Assembly (NCBI GenBank): GCA_938034385.1
Contig: CALHLC010000030.1
Span: 1 to 64,000 of the forward strand
DNA length: 64,000 bases
Direction of reading: 5' to 3'
From: an uncultured Bacteriovoracaceae bacterium
Lineage (GTDB): Bacteria; Bdellovibrionota; Bacteriovoracia; Bacteriovoracales; Bacteriovoracaceae
Shown piece after piece: positions 50,975 through 60,528 of the stretch (positions are counted from its first letter, which is position 1; each line of letters begins with the position of its first letter). Under the pieces are notes generated by a model. The model ran no database searches. It saw only the letters and a program-made list of their open reading frames with translations, and had not been told where the DNA came from. Position numbers and translations under genes: made by a program.

Positions 50975-52642
50975 TTAATCTGCCGATGAGTTAAGTACGG
51001 CCTGTTCTAAAGTAGTTACTCCTTGAGCAACTTTTATTAATGCACTCATCCTAAGAGTTCTCATCCCTTCATATATTGCCATTTCTTTAATTTCATCTGT
51101 TGAAGCACCATCAATAATTAATTCCTTAATTCTTCGAGACATTTGTAAAACCTCATGAATCGCAACTCGGCCTTTATAACCTGTCTGATTACAATGATGA
51201 CAACCTTCTCCTATATATGCCTTTACTTTTTTTGCTGAACTTGGATGCATCCCTAAAGAAACAAATTCTTTGTCTGCGTCACCTACTTCTACTTTACATT
51301 TTTCACAGATTCTTTTGCATAACCTTTGAGCAGTAACGATACTTAGAGACGATGTAACCAAAAATGGCTCTATCCCTAAATTCAACAAACGCGTAATTGT
51401 TGAAGGAGCATCGTTTGTATGCAGAGTTGAAAATACAAAGTGACCAGTCAAAGCGGCTTCAACGGCCATCTCTCCAACTTCAGTATCTCTAATCTCTCCA
51501 ACCATTATAATATCTGGATCTTGTCTCAAGAATGATTTTAACGCCCTAGCAAAATCTAAACCAATATCTTTTCTAACATTTACCTGGTTAATCCCTTCAA
51601 GGTTAAACTCACATGGATCTTCTGCAGTTGAAATATTTGTTCCTTCAACATTTAACTCCATTAAAGATGAATACAAAGTTGTTGTTTTCCCACTACCAGT
51701 TGGTCCTGTTACTAATGCCATTCCAAAGGGTTTCTTTATCCCGTCTTTGAAAACTTTCAATTGTGGTTCTGTAAATCCTAACTTAGTCATATCTAGCTCA
51801 AGGTTTGTAGAGTCAAGAAGTCTTAGAACAACTTTCTCACCAAACAAGGTCGGGATAGATGAAACTCGATAATCAATGGGACTTCCACCCATAACTAATT
51901 TCATACGTCCATCTTGAGGTAATCTTTTTTCTGAAATATCTAATTTTGACATAATTTTAAATCTTGAAATAATTGCCAAGGCCAAAGATTTTGGAGGAGT
52001 ACTTATTTCAAACAAAGTCCCATCTATTCTAAATCGAACACGAAATTTTTTCTCATAAGGTTCAACATGAATATCTGAAGCTCCCCTATAATATGCATCT
52101 CCCAAAATATGATTCACCAAAGAAACAACGTCTCCAGTAATATTGTCTAGAATCTGTTTTTCACTTTCTTCAACTTCATCAGTATCAACTTCTTCAAGTG
52201 TATCAACTAATTCTTTTACAGAGATTTTTACTTTATTAAATAAACTCTCCCAAATAGAAATAGTACATAATACAATTTCACAAGGCTTATCTAATAACTC
52301 ACTTATATCCTTTAAGTGATTTTTAGCAAGTGGATCAAAAGAAGTTAATATAATTTTATTTTCTACTTCATTTACAGGTATCACTCTATACCGCTCAACA
52401 AGTCTTTTTTGAAACATTGATAGTCGCTCGATAGGTATCTCTGAAACTTTTAACTTCATAAGAGTATAATCATGCGCCTCTGCCATAAGATGCATAAACC
52501 GATTCTCATCAAAGTTCTCAAGAGCTGGTAAAAAGAATTCACCAAAAGGGTGTTTCTTATGAGTAACATCAATAATTTTTAACTCTTTTTGAGTTGCCAT
52601 TCCTGTGCCACTTACTAATGTAATAAAATCTTCATTAATCAT
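50975..52642 (-). CDS. pilB: Pilus extension ATPase PilB
   Basis: A 555-residue GspE-family ATPase. The N-terminal MshEN-type domain is followed by the core: GPTGSGKTTT, DPDIIMVGEIRD, a zinc site of four cysteines (CKRICEKC and CHHC), and a GYKGRVAIHEVL end. It drives pilus extension. I use the ATG 52642 because AGG lies seven bases before it; codons at 52669 (ATG) and 52675 (GTG) are open in the same frame and cannot be excluded. It is the first gene of the pilB-T-C-A run, 16 bases from pilT. Confidence 0.94.
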   Translation of the reverse strand: MINEDFITLVSGTGMATQKELKIIDVTHKKHPFGEFFLPALENFDENRFMHLMAEAHDYTLMKLKVSEIPIERLSMFQKRLVERYRVIPVNEVENKIILTSFDPLAKNHLKDISELLDKPCEIVLCTISIWESLFNKVKISVKELVDTLEEVDTDEVEESEKQILDNITGDVVSLVNHILGDAYYRGASDIHVEPYEKKFRVRFRIDGTLFEISTPPKSLALAIISRFKIMSKLDISEKRLPQDGRMKLVMGGSPIDYRVSSIPTLFGEKVVLRLLDSTNLELDMTKLGFTEPQLKVFKDGIKKPFGMALVTGPTGSGKTTTLYSSLMELNVEGTNISTAEDPCEFNLEGINQVNVRKDIGLDFARALKSFLRQDPDIIMVGEIRDTEVGEMAVEAALTGHFVFSTLHTNDAPSTITRLLNLGIEPFLVTSSLSIVTAQRLCKRICEKCKVEVGDADKEFVSLGMHPSSAKKVKAYIGEGCHHCNQTGYKGRVAIHEVLQMSRRIKELIIDGASTDEIKEMAIYEGMRTLRMSALIKVAQGVTTLEQAVLNSSAD

Positions 52643-52740
52643 AGTTTTACCTATGATATTATTCGGCATATTCACTGCAATACTTAAAATGCTGAAGCGA
52701 TCAGGAATGCTAGGAAAAGATTGCTCTTTATTGGATATAA

Positions 52741-53673
52741 TTACAAATTTTTGAAATAGTCTTTCACTTTTGAAACATCCTGAGTAATTTGATCAACAAG
52801 ACTGTTTACAGATTTGAACTTTTTTTCATCTCTGATTCTGTCGATAAAAGAAACTTCTAAGACTTCTCCATAAATATTTTCATCAAAATCTAGAATATGT
52901 GATTCAACAACGGATTCTTGGCTATCTTTGAAAGTAGGTTTTGTTCCAACATTTGTAATTGATTGATATGTTCTATCGGAGCAAGTAACACGAGAAATAT
53001 ATACTCCATTTTTAGGAATTAACTGATTACTTGGGAGTTCTATATTTGCTGTAGGGAAACCAATCTTTCTTCCTCTTCCATCTCCTCTCACTATAACTCC
53101 ACTTAAAGTGAAGTTGCGACCCAAGAGTCCATTTACTTTTTTTATTTCCCCATCAGAGATTAAAGTTCTTATTTGACTTGAACTAATAGCGATATCATCT
53201 AGTTTAAATGATTTTGATGATTGGACTTCTACTTCAAGATTTTTTTCTCGAATAAACTTTTCTAATTCTTCCTTCCCCCCAGATTTATTCGACCCAAAAG
53301 AAAAGTCATGACCTAAAAGAATAAAACTTAAATTTTTCTCAACAAAGATATGTTGATTTAAAAACTCAGATGGACTCAAAGTGGAAAAGTCTCTATTAAA
53401 CCCTAACTCAATATAATAATCCATCCCAAGAGTTCCTATAACTTTCTCTTTTTCTTCATAAGAAGACAGAAGTCTAAAATCAGCCGGGTTTAATATTTCT
53501 CTAGGGTGAGGGTTAAAAGTAAGAAGAATACTCTTCAAAATTCTTTGTTTAGTAATGTCGACAAGTTTATTTAATACGAATTGATGACCTAAGTGAACTC
53601 CGTCAAAATTACCAATCGCCAGAGCATAACTATGCTCTTGAGGTAGGTCCTTCAATGACTTCAATTTCATCAT
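52741..53673 (-). CDS. ribF: Bifunctional riboflavin kinase/FAD synthetase
   Basis: RibF makes FMN and FAD. The 310-residue protein has the N-terminal nucleotidylyltransferase fold with AIGNFDGVHLGHQ, LLTFNPHP and SSSQIRTLI, then the riboflavin kinase domain with GDGRGRKIGFPTANIE. Its first codons overlap the end of batD by 44 bases. It closes the bat gene run. Confidence 0.95.
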   Translation of the reverse strand: MMKLKSLKDLPQEHSYALAIGNFDGVHLGHQFVLNKLVDITKQRILKSILLTFNPHPREILNPADFRLLSSYEEKEKVIGTLGMDYYIELGFNRDFSTLSPSEFLNQHIFVEKNLSFILLGHDFSFGSNKSGGKEELEKFIREKNLEVEVQSSKSFKLDDIAISSSQIRTLISDGEIKKVNGLLGRNFTLSGVIVRGDGRGRKIGFPTANIELPSNQLIPKNGVYISRVTCSDRTYQSITNVGTKPTFKDSQESVVESHILDFDENIYGEVLEVSFIDRIRDEKKFKSVNSLVDQITQDVSKVKDYFKNL

Positions 53674-55291
53674 AATCTTTATTCTTATTAATTAGTCTCT
53701 CTACTTCATTAAAGTATTTTTTCTCAAAAGTCATCTTTGATTGTTCTTTTTTAACTGAATAATTCGCATGTGACTTAGAATCAAGTAGTTTCAAAAAATA
53801 TATTTTGCCACTTTCACTTAAATCTGAATTTTTAACCTTCTCTCTCGCTGTAGCAGCTTTAACATCAAGCTTATCCAAATATCTATATACTAAAGGATAA
53901 CTAAGCTTGGATTTTTTTATCTCTCCAATTTCACCCGTTGCAAATAATCCTGATAGTTTTCCAAAGCCTCCAATAATCCAAAGACTTGTTATTAATAATC
54001 CTAATCCAATAAAAATATTTATTGTCTTATGGAAACTACCTACCCACGAATTTCCCATTGATAAAAATGGCCCCACGATAGAGTTAGGATTAATGATTGG
54101 AGCTCCTATAGGCTTTAGATCATTGCTTCCTGCAGCAAATTCACTTCCACCTCTAACTATAATCTTAGGCATATCAATATACCTGGTAACATATTTTTTC
54201 TGAGCTGGATCAAAGAAACTTAAAGGGATTTTCCTTGCTTCAACTTCAGCATTATATTTAGGAAGAAAAGTTAAATTAAATGTCTTAGTCGCTTCATAAT
54301 TTCTATGAGGATCAATTTTTGAACTACTTTCAAAACTCTCAAACCTTTCTTCATCTAAGAAAATTGGAGCTTTATATGTTTCTAAGTTTCCTCTACCTCT
54401 AATAGTATACTTTATTTCTATAGGTTCATTGACTAAAACTTTTTCCTTGTTAACTGAGAATTCAATTTTATGATCACCTACCAAACCAGTGAATGATTCA
54501 TCACGACCTTCAAGCGGAAGCTCTTTTACGTCCATAATAATTTCTTTACTCGCATAAGTTTTTTTTCTTTTATCAGAAAAACCAAATCCAAAACCTCCAA
54601 ACCGTGAATTATTTGACCTTACAGGATAGGTTGCTTCAGCAATTAATGGATCAATTTTAGCATTTAAAACATTAGGATAAACTGCTCCAGAATAGAGAGA
54701 GAATCTTTCATAAGGCTTCCCTTTATAGTTTGTTCTCGATTTCCCTTGAGTTTCAGGAGAAAACCTATTGAAAAAATCGTTTAACTCTGGAAACTTTAAA
54801 ATATTATGATTAATCGTTTGTACCCTTCTATACAGGTAATACTTCAAGATAACTTGCTCTCCAAGAAAAACAGACTTCTTGCTTGGTATAGCAACAACAA
54901 AAATATTTTCATCTTGCACTTGATCTTTCACAACTTCGAATTGAACTTTCTTTTTATATAATTCAGTATCTGAGCCCGCTACGGCATGAAGGTTTTTAAT
55001 AGCTGCACTTCCTACTTTTAATGCTTTAAAAGTATACTTAAAGTTATGCCCTTGAGTCTTAGTCATCTTTCCATTGATAATAGTGATATTAGAGGAATAA
55101 CCCTCTTTTTTTTCAGCAACTAATTCCAAGTTTTCTAAATTAAAGTTCACCTCTGGCTTTGATGAACTTGAAACCTTAACTGACACATCAAAGACTTCTC
55201 CAACTCCTACTGGCGAGTCTGGCCCATTAACAGAAATTTCTATCCCGAAAATATTAAAACTCATTAGTAATATTATTAATAACTTCACCAA
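53630..55291 (-). CDS. batD: BatD-like exported protein
   Basis: A 553-residue protein with a signal peptide (MVKLLIILLMSFNIFG), a long periplasmic region of immunoglobulin-like strands beginning ISVNGPDSPVGVGEVFDVSVKV, and a membrane segment near residue 435 (INIFIGLGLLITSLWII), then a charged cytoplasmic tail. This layout and the bat neighbours fit the BatD oxygen-tolerance family. It overlaps batB/C by seven bases and ribF by 44. The molecular role of BatD is not established. Confidence 0.82.
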   Translation of the reverse strand: MVKLLIILLMSFNIFGIEISVNGPDSPVGVGEVFDVSVKVSSSSKPEVNFNLENLELVAEKKEGYSSNITIINGKMTKTQGHNFKYTFKALKVGSAAIKNLHAVAGSDTELYKKKVQFEVVKDQVQDENIFVVAIPSKKSVFLGEQVILKYYLYRRVQTINHNILKFPELNDFFNRFSPETQGKSRTNYKGKPYERFSLYSGAVYPNVLNAKIDPLIAEATYPVRSNNSRFGGFGFGFSDKRKKTYASKEIIMDVKELPLEGRDESFTGLVGDHKIEFSVNKEKVLVNEPIEIKYTIRGRGNLETYKAPIFLDEERFESFESSSKIDPHRNYEATKTFNLTFLPKYNAEVEARKIPLSFFDPAQKKYVTRYIDMPKIIVRGGSEFAAGSNDLKPIGAPIINPNSIVGPFLSMGNSWVGSFHKTINIFIGLGLLITSLWIIGGFGKLSGLFATGEIGEIKKSKLSYPLVYRYLDKLDVKAATAREKVKNSDLSESGKIYFLKLLDSKSHANYSVKKEQSKMTFEKKYFNEVERLINKNKDYDEIEVIEGPTSRA

Positions 55292-56940
55292 TCTCTCCTT
55301 GCACTTCCCTTACGCTCTCCGGTCTTTGTATCCATATATTTTTTTTGCATATTATTATCTTCATCAACAAGTTGCTTTAACACAGTAGGCAGATCTTTCA
55401 TTTTATCTTTTTTGGAACCTTGCTTTTTCTTTTTATCTTTAGGTTCTTGACCAGAGCTTGGCTGTTTTGATTCATCATCTCCTTCTCCTGACTCTTTTTT
55501 CTCTTGTCCTTGTTTTCCACCCTTTTTTTGTTGTTGCTTCTTTGCCTCTCTTAAAGCTAAAAGTGTATTTTCTCGTACCTTCTCTTTTAGATCTTTGTAC
55601 TTTTCACCACTTTTATTCTTTAAAAAATCATTCACCTTATCTAATTTTTTTAAAGCACCACCAAATTTCTTATCTTTTAAATCTGCAGTGGCCCAGTTGA
55701 AATAATCACTTTTATTACTCTCATTTATTCCTTTCAAATTTTCTTCATATAGATGTCTCGCTTTATCTGTATTATCAGATCTAAGATAAGTCTGAGCAAG
55801 ATCAAGCTTCTCATCTGTACTAAGTCCACTTTTTTTCCATTTTTCTAAATACTTTTCTTGTTTGGCTTCTAACTTCTTTTGCTCTTTTTGTTTTTGCTCA
55901 TCTATTAAATTTTTCTTTTCTCCAAATTGAGGTTGAGACTTTAAGTTGATAGATAAAAAACATATTATCGAAATCGCTAAATATGGATTTGTCATACTCA
56001 ATAAATATCCAAGTATTAAAAAAATAATCCCAGGCAACATTAAGTATTGAGTCAAAACAGGTCTTGTACTGACTGTATCGGTGACCGATTTAAATTTATC
56101 TGATTGATTAAAAAAGCTTAAGATTTCTTTAGTTGGTAAGGAATAACTAGTCGCCAACCAAGATTTTGAATACTTGCTAAGTTTTTGAATCTCTTCTAAG
56201 TTTTTCTTATCAAGCTTACTAACTACAGCTTTCCCATTTTGTTTTTTAAAACCAGACCCTTGACCAAATCTATTCTTAAGAGGGATTTTCGCACCTTTTT
56301 TTGTTCCTATCCCAACTATTGCTAAATTTATATCACTAGAGATCTCTCTTAAATCATCATCAGAATCTTCTACATCCGTATATAGAACAATATTTCCACT
56401 ACCATTGCCACTGACTTTTAAGTATTGAACTGCTTCATCTATGGCCTTCATCAAACTAGTTCCACCACCAATGGCCTTTCTTTGCTCTACTCCAGATATC
56501 CTTGCATCTAATAAATCTTGATCAGCAGTAAAGGGTACTATTCTTTTAGTATTATCAGAAAACAGGATTACCGAGATTCTGTGACCTATAGCATTTTTCA
56601 CAAAATGCCTTGCTAAGAATACGGCCTTTCCTATTCTATTAGGCCTAACATCCTCTGCTTGCATACTTAAAGAGTTATCAATAAGTAAAATAGTTTTTTG
56701 TTCTGAAACTTGATCTTCTCGACTAGACTCTGCTCCTCTTAAGTCTAACAAAGAAAATGCTAAGAAGCTTATTCCTATAATGACAAAAGTACTTGAAACT
56801 TTCGATTTTAAATTTCTATTATAAAACCAATGATCCCTTACCCAATTGAAAAATTTATTTTCTTGTCTCAAGGCAAAGAAAGCAAACAAGAAACTTAAGA
56901 TCATTACAAATATAAAATAGTTTTTATAAAGAAAACTCAA
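55285..56940 (-). CDS. BatB-BatC fusion: von Willebrand A domain with TPR tail
   Basis: A 551-residue inner membrane protein. Two N-terminal membrane segments precede a VWA domain (about 85-290) with the metal-binding DxSxS site (DNSLS), a Thr in GGGTS and an Asp in YTDVED. A third membrane segment follows (LPGIIFLILGYLLSM), then a periplasmic or cytoplasmic TPR section and a very basic, Gln/Lys-rich tail. In many Bat operons BatB and BatC are separate genes; here they are one reading frame. Overlaps batA by four bases. Confidence 0.82.
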   Translation of the reverse strand: MSFLYKNYFIFVMILSFLFAFFALRQENKFFNWVRDHWFYNRNLKSKVSSTFVIIGISFLAFSLLDLRGAESSREDQVSEQKTILLIDNSLSMQAEDVRPNRIGKAVFLARHFVKNAIGHRISVILFSDNTKRIVPFTADQDLLDARISGVEQRKAIGGGTSLMKAIDEAVQYLKVSGNGSGNIVLYTDVEDSDDDLREISSDINLAIVGIGTKKGAKIPLKNRFGQGSGFKKQNGKAVVSKLDKKNLEEIQKLSKYSKSWLATSYSLPTKEILSFFNQSDKFKSVTDTVSTRPVLTQYLMLPGIIFLILGYLLSMTNPYLAISIICFLSINLKSQPQFGEKKNLIDEQKQKEQKKLEAKQEKYLEKWKKSGLSTDEKLDLAQTYLRSDNTDKARHLYEENLKGINESNKSDYFNWATADLKDKKFGGALKKLDKVNDFLKNKSGEKYKDLKEKVRENTLLALREAKKQQQKKGGKQGQEKKESGEGDDESKQPSSGQEPKDKKKKQGSKKDKMKDLPTVLKQLVDEDNNMQKKYMDTKTGERKGSARRDW

Positions 56941-57899
56941 TACGCCTCCCTTAATACAAATCTTTTTAATAGCTCAGCAAGAAAAAACAGAATAAACCCT
57001 ATCAATAAGTATTCATGATATAATTCCTTATATAGTCTTTGATTTTTTATTTTTATCTTTGTTCTTTCTAATTTTTCAATTTCATTTAATATTTGCTTCA
57101 ATGCCGACTTATCTCTTGCTCGAAAACTCTTAGCTCCAGTAAGATCAGAAATTTTCTTTAAGGTTTTTAAGTCAATTGATCCTCCAGGAATTCTTTGAAA
57201 ACCTGGCAATCCTCCAAAGCCAGGAAGAGAGGCATCACGATCAGACCCAAGCCCTATAGTATATACCTTAATTCCATAATTTTTTGCCTGTTCCGCCGCT
57301 TCCATTGGAGTTAAGTTCCCAACATTACTAACCCCATCAGTTAGTAAAATAATAACTTTCTTTTTTGTCTCACTGGCCTGAGATCTAGCAACAGCAAGTG
57401 CAAGTGCATCACCAATATTCGTTCCAGAACCAAGACGACCAACTGAAATATCACCCATAAACTTTGTAATAATAGAAGAGTCGGTTGTTAAAGGAAGTAA
57501 AGTAAAAACCTTTTCCGAGAATAATATAATACCTATTCGATCATTTGGTCTCATTTTGGCAAACTCAGCAAGTTTTTCTTTCGCAACCTCTAATCTGTCT
57601 GGTTTTAAGTCTTGAGCTAGCATTGATCTAGAAACATCAACGACTAAAAAAATATCTTTCACATTCTTCGTGTTATTCGAATAACTAAGAGGCTCTCTAG
57701 GAAAACTTAATGAATAAGTAATATAAGAAAGACCTACTAGCCCTAATAAATAAATAAATCCTTTACCTATTAAAAGTACATCTGATTTTTTGCTTGCCTT
57801 AAAAATTAATCCTTTTTGAAAAAACTTCCAAAAACTCAAGCTCCAAATAAAGATAAGGATTAAACCTAGAATAGAATAATACCATGATTTATATTCCAT
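56937..57899 (-). CDS. batA: BatA von Willebrand A membrane protein
   Basis: A 320-residue protein with two membrane segments in the first 60 residues, a VWA domain with an intact metal site (DVSRS, GSGTNIG, LTDGVS), and a last membrane segment (YHEYLLIGFILFFLAELL). It is the usual partner of MoxR ATPases. It is coupled at both ends: a one-base overlap with the gene before it and four bases with the gene after. Confidence 0.88.
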   Translation of the reverse strand: MEYKSWYYSILGLILIFIWSLSFWKFFQKGLIFKASKKSDVLLIGKGFIYLLGLVGLSYITYSLSFPREPLSYSNNTKNVKDIFLVVDVSRSMLAQDLKPDRLEVAKEKLAEFAKMRPNDRIGIILFSEKVFTLLPLTTDSSIITKFMGDISVGRLGSGTNIGDALALAVARSQASETKKKVIILLTDGVSNVGNLTPMEAAEQAKNYGIKVYTIGLGSDRDASLPGFGGLPGFQRIPGGSIDLKTLKKISDLTGAKSFRARDKSALKQILNEIEKLERTKIKIKNQRLYKELYHEYLLIGFILFFLAELLKRFVLREAY

Positions 57900-58621
57900 T
57901 ACAGGTTACTCCTAAAAGAATTAAATGCCTTTTTTATTTTTTGTAGATCTAATTCATCCCAATCTTTTTTATACTGGACCTCATTTAATTCATCAAAGAA
58001 TGCATTACTTTTAATCGAAAATAATTTCTCTAAGCTTTTTTTCCCTTTATATATTTCTTCAAAATCTTGTCTTGTTTTTGCTCTATCTAAGCTCAATTTC
58101 CATTCTCTTTTTAACTTGTTTCTATTTGCTGTTTTTGTTCTATTTCTATTTTTCTTAAATACAAATGCTCCCAAGCTTAATAGTAATAACCCTAGAATTG
58201 AAAAAACTATCCATATACTTGCTTTAGACTTATTAACTTTTTTCACATCTTTCTTAAAAACATGAAATTCTTGAATGTTTTTAGCAAACTCTTTACTAAA
58301 AAGTTCTGGATTATTCACTCTGAAGCTATTTTTTGCAATTTGGAAAACTTGAGCATTCATCGGAGATTCATAAATCCCATAAAGCTTAAATCTTTTTTCA
58401 TCATGCTTTTTTGAATCAATTATATAGAAGCTACCCAGCTTAGATTTATTTTCTTTTATAAGTTCTTCTATTTCCGATATTTCTAAGTCAACACTTGTTT
58501 CCAAGTTTAGTTCAACTTTATCTCCTACTTTTATAACTTCATTCCCAACTTTGTAGATTTCACCCTCAAAGCTAAAAAGGTTAAAACTTAAAAACAATAT
58601 GAATAAGAACCTATTTTTCAA
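57899..58621 (-). CDS. Exported single-span protein of the bat run
   Basis: A 240-residue protein with a signal peptide (MKNRFLFILFLSFNLFS), a periplasmic domain of about 110 residues, one membrane span (ASIWIVFSILGLLLLSLGAFVF), and a basic cytoplasmic region of about 80 residues. Genes with this layout between DUF58 and BatA proteins are common in MoxR/Bat operons and often carry the DUF4381 label; I infer the same role and cannot confirm the family. Confidence 0.62.
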   Translation of the reverse strand: MKNRFLFILFLSFNLFSFEGEIYKVGNEVIKVGDKVELNLETSVDLEISEIEELIKENKSKLGSFYIIDSKKHDEKRFKLYGIYESPMNAQVFQIAKNSFRVNNPELFSKEFAKNIQEFHVFKKDVKKVNKSKASIWIVFSILGLLLLSLGAFVFKKNRNRTKTANRNKLKREWKLSLDRAKTRQDFEEIYKGKKSLEKLFSIKSNAFFDELNEVQYKKDWDELDLQKIKKAFNSFRSNL

Positions 58622-59451
58622 ACCATCTCTTTTATAAACTTTTCTAAGTATTTTTCTTTTATACCTAATATCTTTATTTTTTTGTCTATTTCTTTTTTGA
58701 CCTCAGAGTTTTTAAAAAATGTTAGAGCACTTCTTTTCAAACCTCTTGATTTAAAACTAAAAGGAAACGATTGCTCATTATCTAAAGGACTCTGCAATTT
58801 AAAACAATTAAAGTTTTTATGCCCACAAAAGCTCTCTATCGTTTCAGAAAATTCTTCTTCATAAAAGTCAGACAAAAATATAGTTTCTTTTTTCTTGGCC
58901 AAGTTTGATTTTAATATTTTAATTTTCTGATCACTGTCCATTGTCACAAAATTGGAATCACGTACTAAAATCTTTCCATCATTTGATAAGAATCCTTTTT
59001 TTTCCAAGTACGAAACAAGTTGAATAATTCCTTTTTTCCCTGAGCTTTTAGGTAATTGAATTATTTCATCTGTAAAAAGAACTACTTTTTGATAGTCCTT
59101 TGTTTCTTCAGCGATTAAATAAATCATACAAACTATTTCTAAGGCCATTTGAAGTTTTGATACTCCTGCATAACCAGTAAACATAGTTGGACTAAAATCA
59201 ACAATAGTAACTATTTCAACATTTCTCTCTTCTTCAAAAGTTTTTACATAAGTTTTACCAACTGACTTAGCTGATAATTTCCAGTCTATAAACCTAACAT
59301 CATCTCCCGGGTTATATATTTGGTGTTCTCTAAATTGAATTCCACTACCTCTAAATTTTGATTTAAACATACCTACGGTATAAGAGTTTGCTTTTTTAAA
59401 TAAATTTGCCTGGAGTCTAGAGACAACTCTTTCTATTTCAATTAAGTTCAT
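58618..59451 (-). CDS. DUF58-domain protein
   Basis: A 277-residue cytoplasmic protein with the DUF58 hallmark HQIYNPGDDVRFIDWKLSAKS (about 42-62) and a downstream VWA-like strand VTIVDFSPTMF. DUF58 proteins accompany MoxR ATPases and are thought to bridge them to Bat VWA proteins. It lies three bases after moxR and overlaps the next gene by four. Confidence 0.88.
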   Translation of the reverse strand: MNLIEIERVVSRLQANLFKKANSYTVGMFKSKFRGSGIQFREHQIYNPGDDVRFIDWKLSAKSVGKTYVKTFEEERNVEIVTIVDFSPTMFTGYAGVSKLQMALEIVCMIYLIAEETKDYQKVVLFTDEIIQLPKSSGKKGIIQLVSYLEKKGFLSNDGKILVRDSNFVTMDSDQKIKILKSNLAKKKETIFLSDFYEEEFSETIESFCGHKNFNCFKLQSPLDNEQSFPFSFKSRGLKRSALTFFKNSEVKKEIDKKIKILGIKEKYLEKFIKEMV

Positions 59452-59454
59452 TTC

Positions 59455-60402
59455 TTATAAGCACTTACTTGCAATTTTAGTCACTACTTCTTCTACATTC
59501 ATATTATCAATAATTGCTTCATAAGATAAAACAACCCTATGTCCTAATACCGCAGGTATAATTGATAATAAGTGATCAGGACTAACAAAGTCCCTTCCTT
59601 CTAAAAACGCTTTGAATCTCGAAATTTTATACAACCAAATGGATGCTCGAGGTGAAGCTCCTGCCGTAATGACTCCATCGAACTCTTTTATAAAATGATC
59701 TGAGCCAGGTCTTGTTGCATGAATGATCTTAACAATTAAATTTTTCATTTTATCATCTACATAGACAGATTCTACTGATTCTTTAATTGTACTTAAATCA
59801 GCTAAAGTTAAAACTGGATCAATTTTTCTATGAAATTCTTGCTTAAGATCTAAAACTTTTATTTCTGATTCAAAGTCAGGGTAATCAACATTAATCTTCA
59901 TCATAAATCTATCAAGTTGTGCTTCTGGAAGGTTATATGTTCCTTCTTGCTCGATTGGATTCTGTGTCGCCAGAACAACAAAAGGTTTTTTCAAAAGATG
60001 TGTATCATCTCCAATCGTAACTTGTTTTTCTGCCATTGATTCTAATAAAGCCGCTTGAACTTTTGCAGGAGATCTATTGATCTCATCTGCTAACAAGATT
60101 TGAGTAAATATCGGACCAAACTTTGTAGTAAACTCTTCTTTTGATTGGTTATAAACCATGGTTCCAATTAAATCAGAGGGAAGAAGATCTGGAGTAAATT
60201 GAACTCTTTTAAAATCAAGGTCACAAAGCTTACTCATAGTAGATACACTTAGTGTTTTACCTAGACCTGGCATCCCTTCAATAAGAAGGTGGCCTTCACT
60301 AACAAGGGCACATAATATTCCTTCAAGCATATTGTCTTGACCAAAAACTACTTTTTTACCTTCATTAATTGTTGTGTGTACTTTTTCTAAAATTGCTGAC
60401 AT
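59455..60402 (-). CDS. MoxR-family AAA+ ATPase
   Basis: A 315-residue ATPase with Walker A GMPGLGKT (43-50), Walker B LLADEINRSP, the sensor region ATQNPIEQEGTYNLPEAQLDRF and an arginine finger in the C-terminal lid. MoxR proteins act as chaperones that insert metals or assemble complexes with VWA partners. It is the first gene of the bat run. A TATAAT box at 60443-60448 lies 41 bases before the ATG. Confidence 0.93.
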   Translation of the reverse strand: MSAILEKVHTTINEGKKVVFGQDNMLEGILCALVSEGHLLIEGMPGLGKTLSVSTMSKLCDLDFKRVQFTPDLLPSDLIGTMVYNQSKEEFTTKFGPIFTQILLADEINRSPAKVQAALLESMAEKQVTIGDDTHLLKKPFVVLATQNPIEQEGTYNLPEAQLDRFMMKINVDYPDFESEIKVLDLKQEFHRKIDPVLTLADLSTIKESVESVYVDDKMKNLIVKIIHATRPGSDHFIKEFDGVITAGASPRASIWLYKISRFKAFLEGRDFVSPDHLLSIIPAVLGHRVVLSYEAIIDNMNVEEVVTKIASKCL

Positions 60403-60442
60403 CGTGATTACCTCTCCATAGACATGAGTAATTAGTTCATCA

Positions 60443-60474
60443 ATTATAATTTAAAATTCTCGAAAATTGGTCAA
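60443..60474 (-). promoter_or_regulatory. Candidate promoter of the moxR-bat run
   Basis: On the minus strand TTGACC (60474-60469) and a perfect TATAAT (60448-60443) are 20 bases apart, longer than optimal. A TAAATT 16 bases from the TTGACC is an alternative -10. A GAGCA/TGCTC hairpin just upstream may mark the end of the lepB transcript. Confidence 0.3.
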
Positions 60475-60528
60475 GTGATCGAGCAAAATGCTCACGTATT
60501 TCTGACATATATTTGATATGAGCGAAAT

